Shown in pieces: positions 54,239 to 63,113 of a stretch of DNA of 64,000 bases. Below the pieces are notes generated by a model that ran no database searches, was not told where the DNA came from, and worked only from the letters and a program-made list of their open reading frames with translations. The stretch is from assembly GCF_012396235.1 (NCBI RefSeq), contig NZ_JAAXPA010000004.1, forward strand, positions 124,001 to 188,000, read 5' to 3'. A program made the translations under genes and the position numbers. This stretch comes from Rhodococcus opacus. GTDB lineage: Bacteria; Actinomycetota; Actinomycetes; Mycobacteriales; Mycobacteriaceae. Each line of letters opens with the position of its first letter. The first letter of the stretch is position 1.

Positions 54239-54271
54239 GCGCGGAGGTGATCCGGTTTGCGCGGTGACTTG
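54239..54271 (+). promoter_or_regulatory. AraC-type direct repeats, pheA2-pheR
   Basis: GCGCGGAG at 54239 and GCGCGGTG at 54259 are exactly 20 bases apart, and the second continues into ACTTG (54267-54271). Spacing, sequence and orientation copy the gcoA-gcoR site. A GTGATCC ... GGATCAC inverted pair (54247-54253, 54271-54277) overlaps it. Best candidate binding site for the adjacent AraC regulator. Confidence 0.5.
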
Positions 54272-54278
54272 GATCACG
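54263..54278. promoter_or_regulatory. CRP-like site, pheA2-pheR
   Basis: GGTGACTTGGATCACG contains the perfectly symmetric core GTGA-N6-TCAC of CRP/GlxR sites (8 of 10 against the full consensus). It overlaps the second GCGCG repeat, 43 bases before the regulator start and about 108 before pheA2. Confidence 0.4.
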
Positions 54279-54320
54279 CCGGAAATTGCAATCGAAGGTG
54301 TCCGTAGTCACACTGGTGCC

Positions 54321-55259
54321 ATGCAGCCCGCGTCCAAGCTGATTCGCCCCGAAGATTGGGACGAAGCGTCGCATGTGGTGTCGGACGTGTACTTCCCGCA
54401 CCGGCTGACCCCGCTGAACAGCTCGAACGCGGGCAACACCGTCGCGGAGGCGGTCGAACTCGGGCCCGTGAAGATCACTCATATCGGCTGGGGCGCCGAC
54501 GTGTCGATCCAGTCCGACCACCCCGGCGCGTATGCGATCAATGTGCCGCTGTCGGGGCATCTGGAATCGGTGACCGGCAAGAACGAGGTGTCGTCCGTGC
54601 CCGGGGCGGGAACGATCTGCCCGCCCGACACGACGACGCTCATCACCGACTGGAGCAAGGACTGCTCCATCATCGGCGTGCGCGTCGACCGCGACCACCT
54701 GCACCGCGAGATGGCGCGGATCCTGGCGCGGCCGGGACTGCGTCTGCCCCCACAACTGGACCTGACCAGTGAGAACGGTGCCAGCTGGCTGGCGCTGGTG
54801 CGGTCGCTGCTCGACCAGATGCTGCGGTCGGACGGCATCTACACGAACCCCCTCGTCGCCGAGCAACTGTCGGGGGCGGTCACCACGGCGCTGGTCCTGG
54901 CAGCGATCCCGGACGACGAGACGGCCGGTGCCGGTACCCGGCCGCGCATCGTCAAGCGTGTCATCGACGAGATCCACGCCGACCCCGCGCGGGCGTGGAC
55001 TGCGGCCGAGATGGCCGGGATCGCGGGCGTCGGGATCCGTCGCCTGCAGGAGGGATTCCAGGAGTACGTCGGGGTGAGCCCCCGCGACTACCTGCTGGAC
55101 GTCCGGCTCGAACGTGTCCACGACGACCTGCTGCGCGCGGACGGTTCGTCGACAGTCGCCGAGGTCGCGATGCGCTGGGGTTTCACCCACACGGGCCGGT
55201 TCGCAGCGGCGTACCGCCGGAGGTACGGCGTGGCGCCCTCGGAAGCGCTCCGGGGCTGA
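54321..55259 (+). CDS. pheR: AraC-family regulator of the phenol hydroxylase genes
   Basis: 312 residues, paralogous to GcoR along its whole length (shared phrases include HIGWGADVSIQ, INVPLSGHLES, IVKRVIDEIHADPARAWTAAEMA in part, and MRWGFTHTGRFAAAYRRRYG). Ligand domain first, AraC double helix-turn-helix last. It is divergent from pheA2A1 and likely activates it on phenol. The ATG (MQPASKLI) aligns with the GcoR N-terminus; an upstream in-frame start would run through the predicted operator and is unlikely. Confidence 0.85.
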   Translation: MQPASKLIRPEDWDEASHVVSDVYFPHRLTPLNSSNAGNTVAEAVELGPVKITHIGWGADVSIQSDHPGAYAINVPLSGHLESVTGKNEVSSVPGAGTICPPDTTTLITDWSKDCSIIGVRVDRDHLHREMARILARPGLRLPPQLDLTSENGASWLALVRSLLDQMLRSDGIYTNPLVAEQLSGAVTTALVLAAIPDDETAGAGTRPRIVKRVIDEIHADPARAWTAAEMAGIAGVGIRRLQEGFQEYVGVSPRDYLLDVRLERVHDDLLRADGSSTVAEVAMRWGFTHTGRFAAAYRRRYGVAPSEALRG

Positions 55260-55269
55260 CGGTCCGGCG

Positions 55270-56754
55270 TCAGCTCACATAGGAGAAGATCGTCGCCATA
55301 CCGGCGGCAAGGTGATAGTCGTTGTGGCAGTGCGTGATCCATTGACCAGGGTTGGTCGTGTCGATGTCGGCGGCGACGGTCTGCCCGGGGAGCACGATCA
55401 CGGTGTCCTTCCGCGGTCCCGAACCGTCCGACCGGGCGACGGCGAACGTGTGCCCGTGCAGGTGCATGGGGTGGAACATCATCGTGGGGTTCGTATAGAC
55501 CAGCCGCACTCGGTGGTCCCGGTGGACGGTCAGCGGGGTGTGGTCGGGGTAGGCCTTGCCGTTCACCGTCCACACGTACTGCATCATGTGGCCGCCGAGC
55601 GACGCCTCCAGGGTGACACCCGGGTCGACGACGGGTAACCGGACGGCGTCGGTGGCCCGCAAGCCGACCACGGTGAGTGGGGGAGGGCCCACCTCGCGGG
55701 GCGCCACGGCGGGGTCGGGGGCCGCGCCGCCGCCGGTGCGCACCACCGCGAATGCCTGCGCGCCCTTCCCCTCGGCGACCGCGACCAGCGGGAACACCCC
55801 GTCCTGAAGGGTGACGACGGCGTCGTACCGCTCGCCCATGCCGATCAGCACCGAGTCGGTGTCGACCGGTTCGACGGGGAAACCGTCCGTGTCCGTGACG
55901 GTCAGCCGGTGGCCACCCAGCGCGACCCGGAACGCGGTGTCGTCGCCCGCGTTGATCAGCCGGATGCGGGCTCGCCGCCCCGGCCGTGCGGTGAAGACGG
56001 TCGGATCGCCGGGTGGTTTCCCGTTCAGCAGGTACACCGGGTACCGGACGTCGCCGGAGTCACCGCCGAGCACGCGCGACGTCATCTCGGGCATGGACCT
56101 CATGCGCCCGCCGCGGAGTTCGTCGAAGACCTGCGACGGCGTGCGGTCGGTCAACCAGTCGGAGAGCACGACGACGAACTCGGCGTCGTAGTTCGCGGGA
56201 GCCCCGGGATCGTCGATGATCAGAGCCCCGTACAGCCCTCGGCCGCGCTGGAGATCGCCGTGCGTGTGGTACCAGTACGTGCCCGGGTCGGGCGGGATGA
56301 AGTCGTAGACGAACTCTGTGTCCGCCGGTATCGGAGCCTGCGTGACATCCGGGACCCCGTCCATGTCGTTGCGGATGGCCAGCCCGTGCCAGTGCACGGT
56401 GGTGGAATCCGGCAGCTGGTTGCGAAACCGCACCTGGACCCTGTCCCCGACGTTCGCCCGCAGGATCGGGCCTGGCAGCTGCGCGTTGTACAGCCACGCG
56501 GCAGTGCGTTTGCCTGCGAGGTCGACGTCGGACTGCGTCGCGGAGAGCTCGTAGGCGACCGGCCTGCCGCCGGGAAATCGCCGGGACTCGGCCTCGGCGA
56601 ACGCGCGCACCTCCGGGGAGTCGGGTCCGATCGGGGCCTCGGTGTCGTCGGTACGGGCGCAGGCCCCGGTGAGCCCGAGGAGTGCAGCTCCGGCACCCCA
56701 CTGCAGCACACGCCGCCGGGACAACTGCACGTCGAGTGGACGGTTCCCAGGCAC
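55270..56754 (-). CDS. Tat-exported multicopper oxidase (laccase-like), probable lipoprotein
   Basis: 494 residues from a GTG with AAGGAG upstream. The N-terminus has a twin-arginine motif (SRRRVLQ), a hydrophobic stretch and a lipobox-like LTGAC, so the protein is probably exported folded and lipid-anchored. All four copper motifs are present: HWHG, WYHTHGD, FHPMHLHGH and HCHNDYHLAAGM, whose last Met is the likely axial ligand of the type 1 copper. It would oxidise phenols or metal ions (Cu(I), Mn(II)) outside the cell with O2. Sitting in a phenol/guaiacol cluster, it may act on lignin-derived phenols or protect from them; that is inference. Confidence 0.88.
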   Translation of the reverse strand: MPGNRPLDVQLSRRRVLQWGAGAALLGLTGACARTDDTEAPIGPDSPEVRAFAEAESRRFPGGRPVAYELSATQSDVDLAGKRTAAWLYNAQLPGPILRANVGDRVQVRFRNQLPDSTTVHWHGLAIRNDMDGVPDVTQAPIPADTEFVYDFIPPDPGTYWYHTHGDLQRGRGLYGALIIDDPGAPANYDAEFVVVLSDWLTDRTPSQVFDELRGGRMRSMPEMTSRVLGGDSGDVRYPVYLLNGKPPGDPTVFTARPGRRARIRLINAGDDTAFRVALGGHRLTVTDTDGFPVEPVDTDSVLIGMGERYDAVVTLQDGVFPLVAVAEGKGAQAFAVVRTGGGAAPDPAVAPREVGPPPLTVVGLRATDAVRLPVVDPGVTLEASLGGHMMQYVWTVNGKAYPDHTPLTVHRDHRVRLVYTNPTMMFHPMHLHGHTFAVARSDGSGPRKDTVIVLPGQTVAADIDTTNPGQWITHCHNDYHLAAGMATIFSYVS

Positions 56755-56806
56755 CCCCCGCTCCTTCCCGCGGGTAGACCGTTTCCCGTGACGCTACTCG
56801 GGCGGA

Positions 56807-57754
56807 TTACGCCAGGGCGCCGATTCGAGCCCGGTCGCGGAGGGCGATGAGTTCGCGGGCGTGCGCCTCCAGCTTGCGGTCCTCGTCGGACTGCGGCACC
56901 CACTGCTGCACTGCCGTTGCGGCGCCGTCCTCGTCGACGGCGGCGACGACGGTGAGGCAGTGGGTGGTGAGGTTCATTTCCCGGGTGCGCGGGTCGCCGG
57001 ATCGCACGTGCACCGAGATGTGCATGGTCTGCGCGCCGGTGTGCAGCAGGCGGGCGTCGACCTCGACGACGTGACCGATCTGGATCGGGCGGTAGAAGCG
57101 CACCCCGCCGGCGTACACGGACACGCACGGCGTGCCGTTCCACGACGTGCCGCACAGGTAGGCGGCCTCGTCGATCCAGCGCATCACGGTTCCACCGTGC
57201 GTCTTGCCGCCCCAGTTGACGTCGGTGGGCGCGGCGAGGAAGCGGGTGAGCGATTCCGGTGCGGTGCCCGCGTCGGTGTAGTTCTGCTTGCTCATCGCCT
57301 CTTCGATGTCGGCCCGCAGGCCGATGCGCATGACCGCCTCCTCGGACTCGGCGCGGTCGGTGGCGGTGACGGGCTGCCACGGCGGCACGCTCGTCGGCTT
57401 ACCGGAGTCGTCGACGGCGACGAAGATGATCAGGCAGTTGCTGGCCTCGGTGAACTGTCCGGTGCGCGGGTCGGCCGACGAAACGGTGCACTGGATGTGC
57501 ATGCTCGAGCGCCCGGTGTGGACGAGCCGGGCTTCGACTTCGACGAGGTGACCCGACTCGATGGACCGGGTGAACTTGATGTTTCCCACGTAGGCGGTGA
57601 CGCAGTAGCTCCCGCTCCAGCCGACCGCGCAGGCGTAGGCGGCCTTGTCGATCCATTCGAGGATCCGGCCGCCCTGGACGGCTCCTCCGAGCGTCGCCAC
57701 TTCGGTGGGTGCGGCCAGGAAGCGGAGGGTGATGCTGCGGGGAGGCGTGGTCAT
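56807..57754 (-). CDS. Acyl-CoA thioesterase with two hotdog domains
   Basis: 315 residues in two similar halves of about 150. Each has the BFIT-like hotdog pattern: GGRILEWIDKAAYACA / GGTVMRWIDEAAYLCG and HLVEVEARLVHTGRSSMHI / HVVEVDARLLHTGAQTMHI (quoted in part). It would hydrolyse acyl-CoA; the substrate is unknown. The chosen ATG (MTTPPRS) has CGAGG upstream; the longer reading passes through the divergent promoter region. It lies 52 bases upstream of the multicopper oxidase gene on the same strand. Confidence 0.85.
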   Translation of the reverse strand: MTTPPRSITLRFLAAPTEVATLGGAVQGGRILEWIDKAAYACAVGWSGSYCVTAYVGNIKFTRSIESGHLVEVEARLVHTGRSSMHIQCTVSSADPRTGQFTEASNCLIIFVAVDDSGKPTSVPPWQPVTATDRAESEEAVMRIGLRADIEEAMSKQNYTDAGTAPESLTRFLAAPTDVNWGGKTHGGTVMRWIDEAAYLCGTSWNGTPCVSVYAGGVRFYRPIQIGHVVEVDARLLHTGAQTMHISVHVRSGDPRTREMNLTTHCLTVVAAVDEDGAATAVQQWVPQSDEDRKLEAHARELIALRDRARIGALA

Positions 57755-57895
57755 CGATGTGATCCTCGGGGATTCGACGTGGCCGGCACGAGGGCGCGAA
57801 CCGGGGACGGCGAAACGTCGTTGTCCGCCGGTGGCGGGGAAATTATCCCACAGATGCACCGGACCGACCCGTCCGTGATGTGAACGGACCGGAGG

Positions 57896-57968
57896 TTGAC
57901 GAACGCATGTGACCACGCGCACACTCGACAACGACCGCACAGCGTTCTCAACGTACGCACAGCGTACG
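57896..57968 (+). promoter_or_regulatory. Catechol-type promoter module of the dioxygenase-like gene
   Basis: In order: TTGACG (57896-57901, a -35-like box), the CRP-like TGTGA-N6-GCACA (57908-57923), a degenerate box GACCGCACAGCGTTC (57933-57947), then the perfect inverted repeat CGTACGC-ACA-GCGTACG (57952-57968). Box centres are 20 bases apart. Every element recurs in the same order and almost the same spacing before catA. It ends 19 bases before the dioxygenase-like start codon. It is the best candidate site for the IclR protein encoded at 58538-59308. Confidence 0.6.
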
Positions 57969-57987
57969 AGAGTGATGGGATCAGGTG

Positions 57988-58524
57988 ATGACCTCGACGT
58001 CGACGACGACCGCACCTCACGTGGACCAGGCTTGCCTCGACCACGTCGACCGCGAGTTCTACCTTCCCGCGCAGCGAGTGCTGCCGTGGAAGGCGAACCT
58101 TGCGGCACTCCCCGGCGAACCGGGGCCTCCGCTCCGCATCGCGGGGGTCGTGCGCTCACGCGACGGCGCCCCTTTGTCGGGGGCGGAACTCGAGATCTGG
58201 CACGCGGACGCCGACGGCTGCTACTCCGGGTACTCCGTCGAGATTCTGCGCAACAACCTGCGCGGCATCGTCGTCACATGCGCCGGTGGCCGCTTCGACA
58301 TCTCGACCGTGCAGCCGGCGCCGTGCGAATTCTCGAGCGCCCGAGGCGAAGCCGATGTCGGGCACGTCAACGTCGTCGTGCATGCGCGTGGCTTCCGACC
58401 GCTCGAGACGCGCCTGGTGCCGACACCGGGCGCATCGCGAGAAGTGGACGCGTCCGCCGTCGAGTCGCTCGTCGGCCTGGTCGGCGGAGAGGTCTCCTGC
58501 GACTTCGTGCTCGACCCGATCTGA
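57988..58524 (+). CDS. Intradiol-dioxygenase-like protein with a damaged iron site
   Basis: 178 residues; CatA next door has 280. It lacks most of the N-terminal helical dimerisation part and keeps the beta-sandwich: GAELEIWHADADGCYSGYS, LRNNLRG and TVQPAPCEF line up with CatA. Of the four iron ligands in CatA (Tyr162, Tyr196, His220, His222), Tyr79 and His126 remain, but the second Tyr is Cys113 (PAPC) and the second His is Asn128 (GHVNV). Ordinary ring cleavage is therefore doubtful. It could bind catechol-like ligands, use another metal set, or be decaying. The codon use looks normal. It is convergent with the IclR gene (13 bases). Confidence 0.8.
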   Translation: MTSTSTTTAPHVDQACLDHVDREFYLPAQRVLPWKANLAALPGEPGPPLRIAGVVRSRDGAPLSGAELEIWHADADGCYSGYSVEILRNNLRGIVVTCAGGRFDISTVQPAPCEFSSARGEADVGHVNVVVHARGFRPLETRLVPTPGASREVDASAVESLVGLVGGEVSCDFVLDPI

Positions 58525-58537
58525 CCGAGTGATGCCG

Positions 58538-59308
58538 TCAGCCGGCGAAGCCCATGTCCGTGCTCAGGGCGGCCGCGGCGGCGAGGACGCACGGAACGGC
58601 CTGTTCCCGGAACTGTGCCGGAGTATTCCGCGCGGACGACGTGGAGCAGGCGATCACGCCGACCACTGTGCCGCCGGCGTCGCGGACGGGGGCGGCCAGC
58701 GAGATCAGCCCCTTCTCCAGCTCCTCGGACGTCAGGGCGAACCCCTGCTCGCGGACCTTGGTGAGTTCCTTGTCGAGTTCGGCTGCAGTGCTGATGGTTT
58801 CGGGCCCGAGTTTCTCGAACGTGGACTCGGCGACCACCTGCTCGACCACGTCGGCGGGGGCCCAGGCCAGGAGCGCGCGACCCATGGACGTGGCGTACGC
58901 GGGGACGCGGGTGCCGACAGAGACGTTGATGCTCATGATCCGCCGGACGGGAACGCGCGCCGCGTAGACCACGTCGGCGCCGTCGAGCACGCCGAGCGAC
59001 GCGGACTCCTGGGTCTTCTCGGCCACCTCCAGCAGTCGGGGCATCGCGGCCTCGATCAGTGCGTGCGACTCCGAGTAGTGCTGTCCGATGCTCAGCACGC
59101 GGGGGGTGAGCGACCATCGGCCACCCGAGCCGGCGACGTACCCCAGCTTCTGCAGGGTGAGCAGGATCCGGCGGACTGCGGGGCGCGACAGTCCCGCTTC
59201 TGTGGCGAGTTCGGCGAGCGTCGGGTTCGGACGCTGCGCGTCGAACGCGAGGAGCACTGCGAACCCGCGCTCGATGCTCTGGATGTAATCGCGATCGCTC
59301 TCGGTCAT
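58538..59308 (-). CDS. catR: IclR-family regulator of the catechol genes
   Basis: 256 residues. An N-terminal winged helix (LAELATEAGLSRPAVRRILLTL in part) is followed by the IclR effector domain (TSMGRALLAW, EELEKGLISLAAPVRD). It is divergent from catABC, the normal place for rhodococcal CatR, and its likely sites are the paired GTACGC-N3-GCGTAC boxes before catA and the dioxygenase-like gene. Muconate or a similar intermediate is the probable ligand. The ATG chosen has GGAGG 6 bases upstream. Whether it represses or activates cannot be read from sequence, though boxes near the expected start of transcription favour repression. Confidence 0.88.
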   Translation of the reverse strand: MTESDRDYIQSIERGFAVLLAFDAQRPNPTLAELATEAGLSRPAVRRILLTLQKLGYVAGSGGRWSLTPRVLSIGQHYSESHALIEAAMPRLLEVAEKTQESASLGVLDGADVVYAARVPVRRIMSINVSVGTRVPAYATSMGRALLAWAPADVVEQVVAESTFEKLGPETISTAAELDKELTKVREQGFALTSEELEKGLISLAAPVRDAGGTVVGVIACSTSSARNTPAQFREQAVPCVLAAAAALSTDMGFAG

Positions 59309-59351
59309 TGCGGCCTCCATCAGCGATTCGGGTGCGTATTCGGACTTGGGG

Positions 59352-59422
59352 TTGACATTTCAATGTGACTGCGCGCACAGTAGTGGTGTACGCACAGCGT
59401 GATGCTAGTACGCAGAGCGTAC
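59352..59422 (+). promoter_or_regulatory. catA promoter/operator module
   Basis: A consensus -35, TTGACA (59352-59357), is followed by the CRP-like TGTGACTGCGCGCACA (59364-59379) and two boxes: GTACGCACAGCGTGA (59388-59402) and GTACGCAGAGCGTAC (59408-59422), whose centres are 20 bases apart. The second is a perfect inverted repeat. No good -10 follows the -35 at 17 bases; CACAGT at 18 is the nearest. The boxes would lie near and after the start of transcription, fitting repression by CatR. The catA ATG is 94 bases after the last box. Confidence 0.65.
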
Positions 59423-59447
59423 AGAAGGCAAGACCCTCGGCGCGTGA

Positions 59448-60359
<912 letters not shown>

Positions 60360-60388
60360 CCCGTTCCACCCGTAGAGAAAGTGATCCG

Positions 60389-61510
60389 ATGACCGACCTG
60401 TCGATCGTTTCCGTCGAAACGACGATCCTCGATGTGCCGTTGGTGCGTCCCCACAAGTTCGCCACCACGTCGATGACGGCGCAGCCGCTGCTGCTCGTCG
60501 CCGTCACGACCGCGGGCGGCGTGACCGGTTACGGCGAGGGCGTCGTCCCCGGCGGCCCGTGGTGGGGCGGCGAATCGGTGGAGACGATGCAGGCGATCGT
60601 CGAGCGGTACATAGTCCCGGTCCTGCTGGGGCGTGGTGTCGACGAGATCACCGGCATCATGCCGGACATCGAACGAGTCGTCGCCAATGCACGTTTCGCG
60701 AAAGCCGCCGTCGACGTCGCGTTGCACGACGCCTGGGCTCGCAGCCTGGGTGTGCCCGTGCACACGCTGCTCGGCGGCGCCTTCCGAAAGAGTGTCGACG
60801 TCACGTGGGCCCTCGGCGCCGCACCCGCCGAGGAGATCATCGAGGAGGCCCTCGATCTCGTCGAGTCGAAGCGGCACTTCAGTTTCAAGTTGAAGATGGG
60901 TGCGCTCGATCCCGCCGTCGACACTGCCCGGGTGGTTCGGATCGCGCAGGCCCTGCAGGGCAAGGCCGGCGTCCGCATCGACGTCAACGCCCGCTGGGAC
61001 AGGCTCACCGCGCTGAAGTACGTGCCCCGCCTCGTCGACGGCGGCGTCGAACTGATCGAGCAGCCCACACCCGGTGAGCAACTCGAGGTCCTCGCCGAGC
61101 TCAACCGACTCGTCCCCGTCCCGGTGATGGCGGACGAGAGCGTGCAGACTCCGCACGACGCCCTCGAGGTCGCACGCCGCGGCGCCGCGGACGTCATCGC
61201 CCTCAAGACCACCAAATGTGGCGGCCTGCAGAAGAGCCGCGAGGTGGTCGCAATCGCCAAGGCAGCCGGAATCGCCTGCCACGGAGCCACGTCCATCGAA
61301 GGCCCGATCGGGACGGCGGCGTCCGTCCACTTCGCGTGCGCGGAACCCGGCATCGACTTCGGTACCGAACTGTTCGGACCGCTGCTGTTCAGCGAGGAGT
61401 TGCTGCAGGAACCGATCCGCTACGCCGACGGCCAGGTGTTCCTGCCCGAGGGGCCCGGACTCGGAGTCGAGCTCAACATGGACGCAGTCAAGACCTGGAC
61501 CAGGAACTAA
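60389..61510 (+). CDS. catB: Muconate cycloisomerase
   Basis: 373 residues, enolase superfamily. Visible are the KLKMG Lys motif, the metal-binding Asp/Glu positions (RIDVNARWD, ELIEQPT, ADES) and the KTTKCGG segment. It turns cis,cis-muconate into muconolactone using Mn2+. The ATG (MTDLSIVS) is preferred over one 11 codons earlier that overlaps the catA stop. It lies 29 bases after catA and 15 before catC. Confidence 0.94.
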   Translation: MTDLSIVSVETTILDVPLVRPHKFATTSMTAQPLLLVAVTTAGGVTGYGEGVVPGGPWWGGESVETMQAIVERYIVPVLLGRGVDEITGIMPDIERVVANARFAKAAVDVALHDAWARSLGVPVHTLLGGAFRKSVDVTWALGAAPAEEIIEEALDLVESKRHFSFKLKMGALDPAVDTARVVRIAQALQGKAGVRIDVNARWDRLTALKYVPRLVDGGVELIEQPTPGEQLEVLAELNRLVPVPVMADESVQTPHDALEVARRGAADVIALKTTKCGGLQKSREVVAIAKAAGIACHGATSIEGPIGTAASVHFACAEPGIDFGTELFGPLLFSEELLQEPIRYADGQVFLPEGPGLGVELNMDAVKTWTRN

Positions 61511-61525
61511 GGAGCACACCACCCG

Positions 61526-61807
61526 ATGGCACTCTTTCACGTCCGCATGGACGTCGCCATTCCCCGTGACCTCGACCCGAAGGTGCGGGACGAGACCATC
61601 GCCAAGGAGAAGGCGTACTCACAGGAGCTCCAACGCTCCGGCAAGTGGCCCGAGATCTGGCGCATCGTGGGGCAGTACAGCAACATCAGCATCTTCGACG
61701 TCGAGTCGGCCGACGAACTGCACGAGATCCTGTGGAACCTTCCACTGTTCCCGTACATGAACATCGAGATCATGCCGCTCACCAAGCACGGTTCCGACGT
61801 CAAATAG
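61526..61807 (+). CDS. catC: Muconolactone delta-isomerase
   Basis: 93 residues, the normal length of this small decameric enzyme. The N-terminus MALFHVRMDVAIPRDL and the late LWNLPLFPYMNIEIMPLTKH are typical of CatC. It converts muconolactone to 3-oxoadipate enol-lactone. It ends the cat operon; the pca genes for the following steps are not in the window. Confidence 0.95.
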   Translation: MALFHVRMDVAIPRDLDPKVRDETIAKEKAYSQELQRSGKWPEIWRIVGQYSNISIFDVESADELHEILWNLPLFPYMNIEIMPLTKHGSDVK

Positions 61808-61816
61808 GCCCTCCGG

Positions 61817-61864
61817 GCCCGTGCGCGGTCAGCGAGTCTCTGGACTCGTCAACCGCTCACGGGC
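61817..61864. terminator. Large imperfect stem-loop between catC and the ROK gene
   Basis: Arms of 22 bases (61817-61838 and 61843-61864) pair at 18 positions around the loop TCTG; it overlaps the last codons of the convergent ROK gene. A smaller GGCCC-TCC-GGGCC hairpin (61807-61819) precedes it. Position between two convergent genes suggests a bidirectional terminator. Confidence 0.55.
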
Positions 61865-63059
61865 GCGGAGCGCCTGCGAGCAGCTGGTCCACCGCGCGCA
61901 CGCTGAGGACGTGGTCGAGTGCCATGGTGGCGCTGCCGACGACGCCCGACAGTTCCCCGTGCGTCCAGGGGAGAATCTGAAGCTGTTGGGTGGCAACGGC
62001 GATGGCGTTGCCGTAGAGGGTTTCGCGTAGCCCCGCGACGAACGTGTCGTAGGCCTGCGCCATGTCGCCACCGACGATCACGACCTCCGGGTTGAGGAGG
62101 TTGATCGCGCCCGACAGGACCTCGCCGATCTGCCGCCCGCTCTCACGGATCATCCGCCGCGCCTCGGCGTCCCCGGCGAGGGCGAGCGTGATCACGTCGC
62201 GGATGTGGGTGACTTCGCGTCCCTGCTCCTGCAGATTGCGGACCAGCGCCCACCCGCCGGCCACGGCCTCGATACAACCCACATCACCGCAGCGGCACAC
62301 CACACCTTGTGCCGCTGCGGTTTTCGTGTGCCCGATTTCGCCCGCCGCGCCGAGGGCGCCCCGCTGGAGCACGCCACCGGACACGAGTCCGGCGCCCAGT
62401 CCGGTCGACGCCTTGATGAGCAGCATGTCGGCGAAGTCGCGGCGTTCTCCGCGCCGCTCCGCCAGCACCATGACGTTGGCGTCGTTGTCGACGAAGACGG
62501 GCGCGTCGGTGACGTCGGCGAGGAACGGCTGGAGGGGGACGCCGTCCCAGCCCGACATCATGGGGGAGTTCAGGCTGCACCCGCGTTCGGTGTCGACGGT
62601 CCCGGGGAGGCTGATCCCGATCCCGACCGTCCGTCCCGCGGTCTCGCCCAGACTCTCGCGCAGCGCGATGAGGCGTTGCGCGATGACGGGCATCAGCTCG
62701 GCCGGGCTGGTGCCGATCTCCTGCTCCACGTCCTCGGCGACGATGACGTCGCCGGCGAGGTCGCAGATGGCCAGCTGGGTGCGGCTCCGGCCGATGGCCG
62801 CCGACAGCACGACACCGGCCTGAACGTGAAACGAGAGCTTCACCGGCGGCCGACCACCGGTCGAGACGCCCTCCTCGCGTTCGACGACGAGCCCCGACGC
62901 CTGCAGCGAAGACACCCGGGCCGCGACAGCGGTGCGGGAGAGGCCGGTGAGGGTGCCGATCTCGGTGCGAGTCGTTGCTTGCCCTGCGCGAATGAGGGCG
63001 AAGACGTCGCCACCCGTCGCCGGGGAGGTCGTCGAGCGAGGCGTCCGCATGCAGGCCAT
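61857..63059 (-). CDS. ROK-family transcriptional regulator
   Basis: 400 residues. An N-terminal winged helix (TRTEIGTLTGLSRTAVAARVSSL in part) precedes a ROK sugar-kinase-like domain with GIGISLPGTVD, a GEIGH motif and the zinc-binding CRCGDVGCIEA. Such proteins (NagC/Mlc/XylR type) repress sugar genes until a sugar or sugar phosphate binds. It is divergent from zwf with 142 bases between, so zwf is the likely target. Two in-frame ATG starts (63059 and 63050) are possible; neither has a strong ribosome site. Confidence 0.88.
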   Translation of the reverse strand: MACMRTPRSTTSPATGGDVFALIRAGQATTRTEIGTLTGLSRTAVAARVSSLQASGLVVEREEGVSTGGRPPVKLSFHVQAGVVLSAAIGRSRTQLAICDLAGDVIVAEDVEQEIGTSPAELMPVIAQRLIALRESLGETAGRTVGIGISLPGTVDTERGCSLNSPMMSGWDGVPLQPFLADVTDAPVFVDNDANVMVLAERRGERRDFADMLLIKASTGLGAGLVSGGVLQRGALGAAGEIGHTKTAAAQGVVCRCGDVGCIEAVAGGWALVRNLQEQGREVTHIRDVITLALAGDAEARRMIRESGRQIGEVLSGAINLLNPEVVIVGGDMAQAYDTFVAGLRETLYGNAIAVATQQLQILPWTHGELSGVVGSATMALDHVLSVRAVDQLLAGAPRP

Positions 63060-63113
63060 TCAACCAACCGGACACGCGTCTGACAACGTAAGGCAGTGAT
63101 CTTTGTTCGCAAA

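Noticed and set aside
54156-55190. Minus-strand N-terminal extension of pheA2
   Set aside because: It is antisense to the AraC gene and the intergenic region; the start at 54155 has a good ribosome site and matches the family N-terminus.
59371-59385. A third CatR-type box before catA
   Set aside because: Only the half-site CGCACAG matches and it lies 17, not 20, bases from the next box; it is better explained as part of the CRP-like site.
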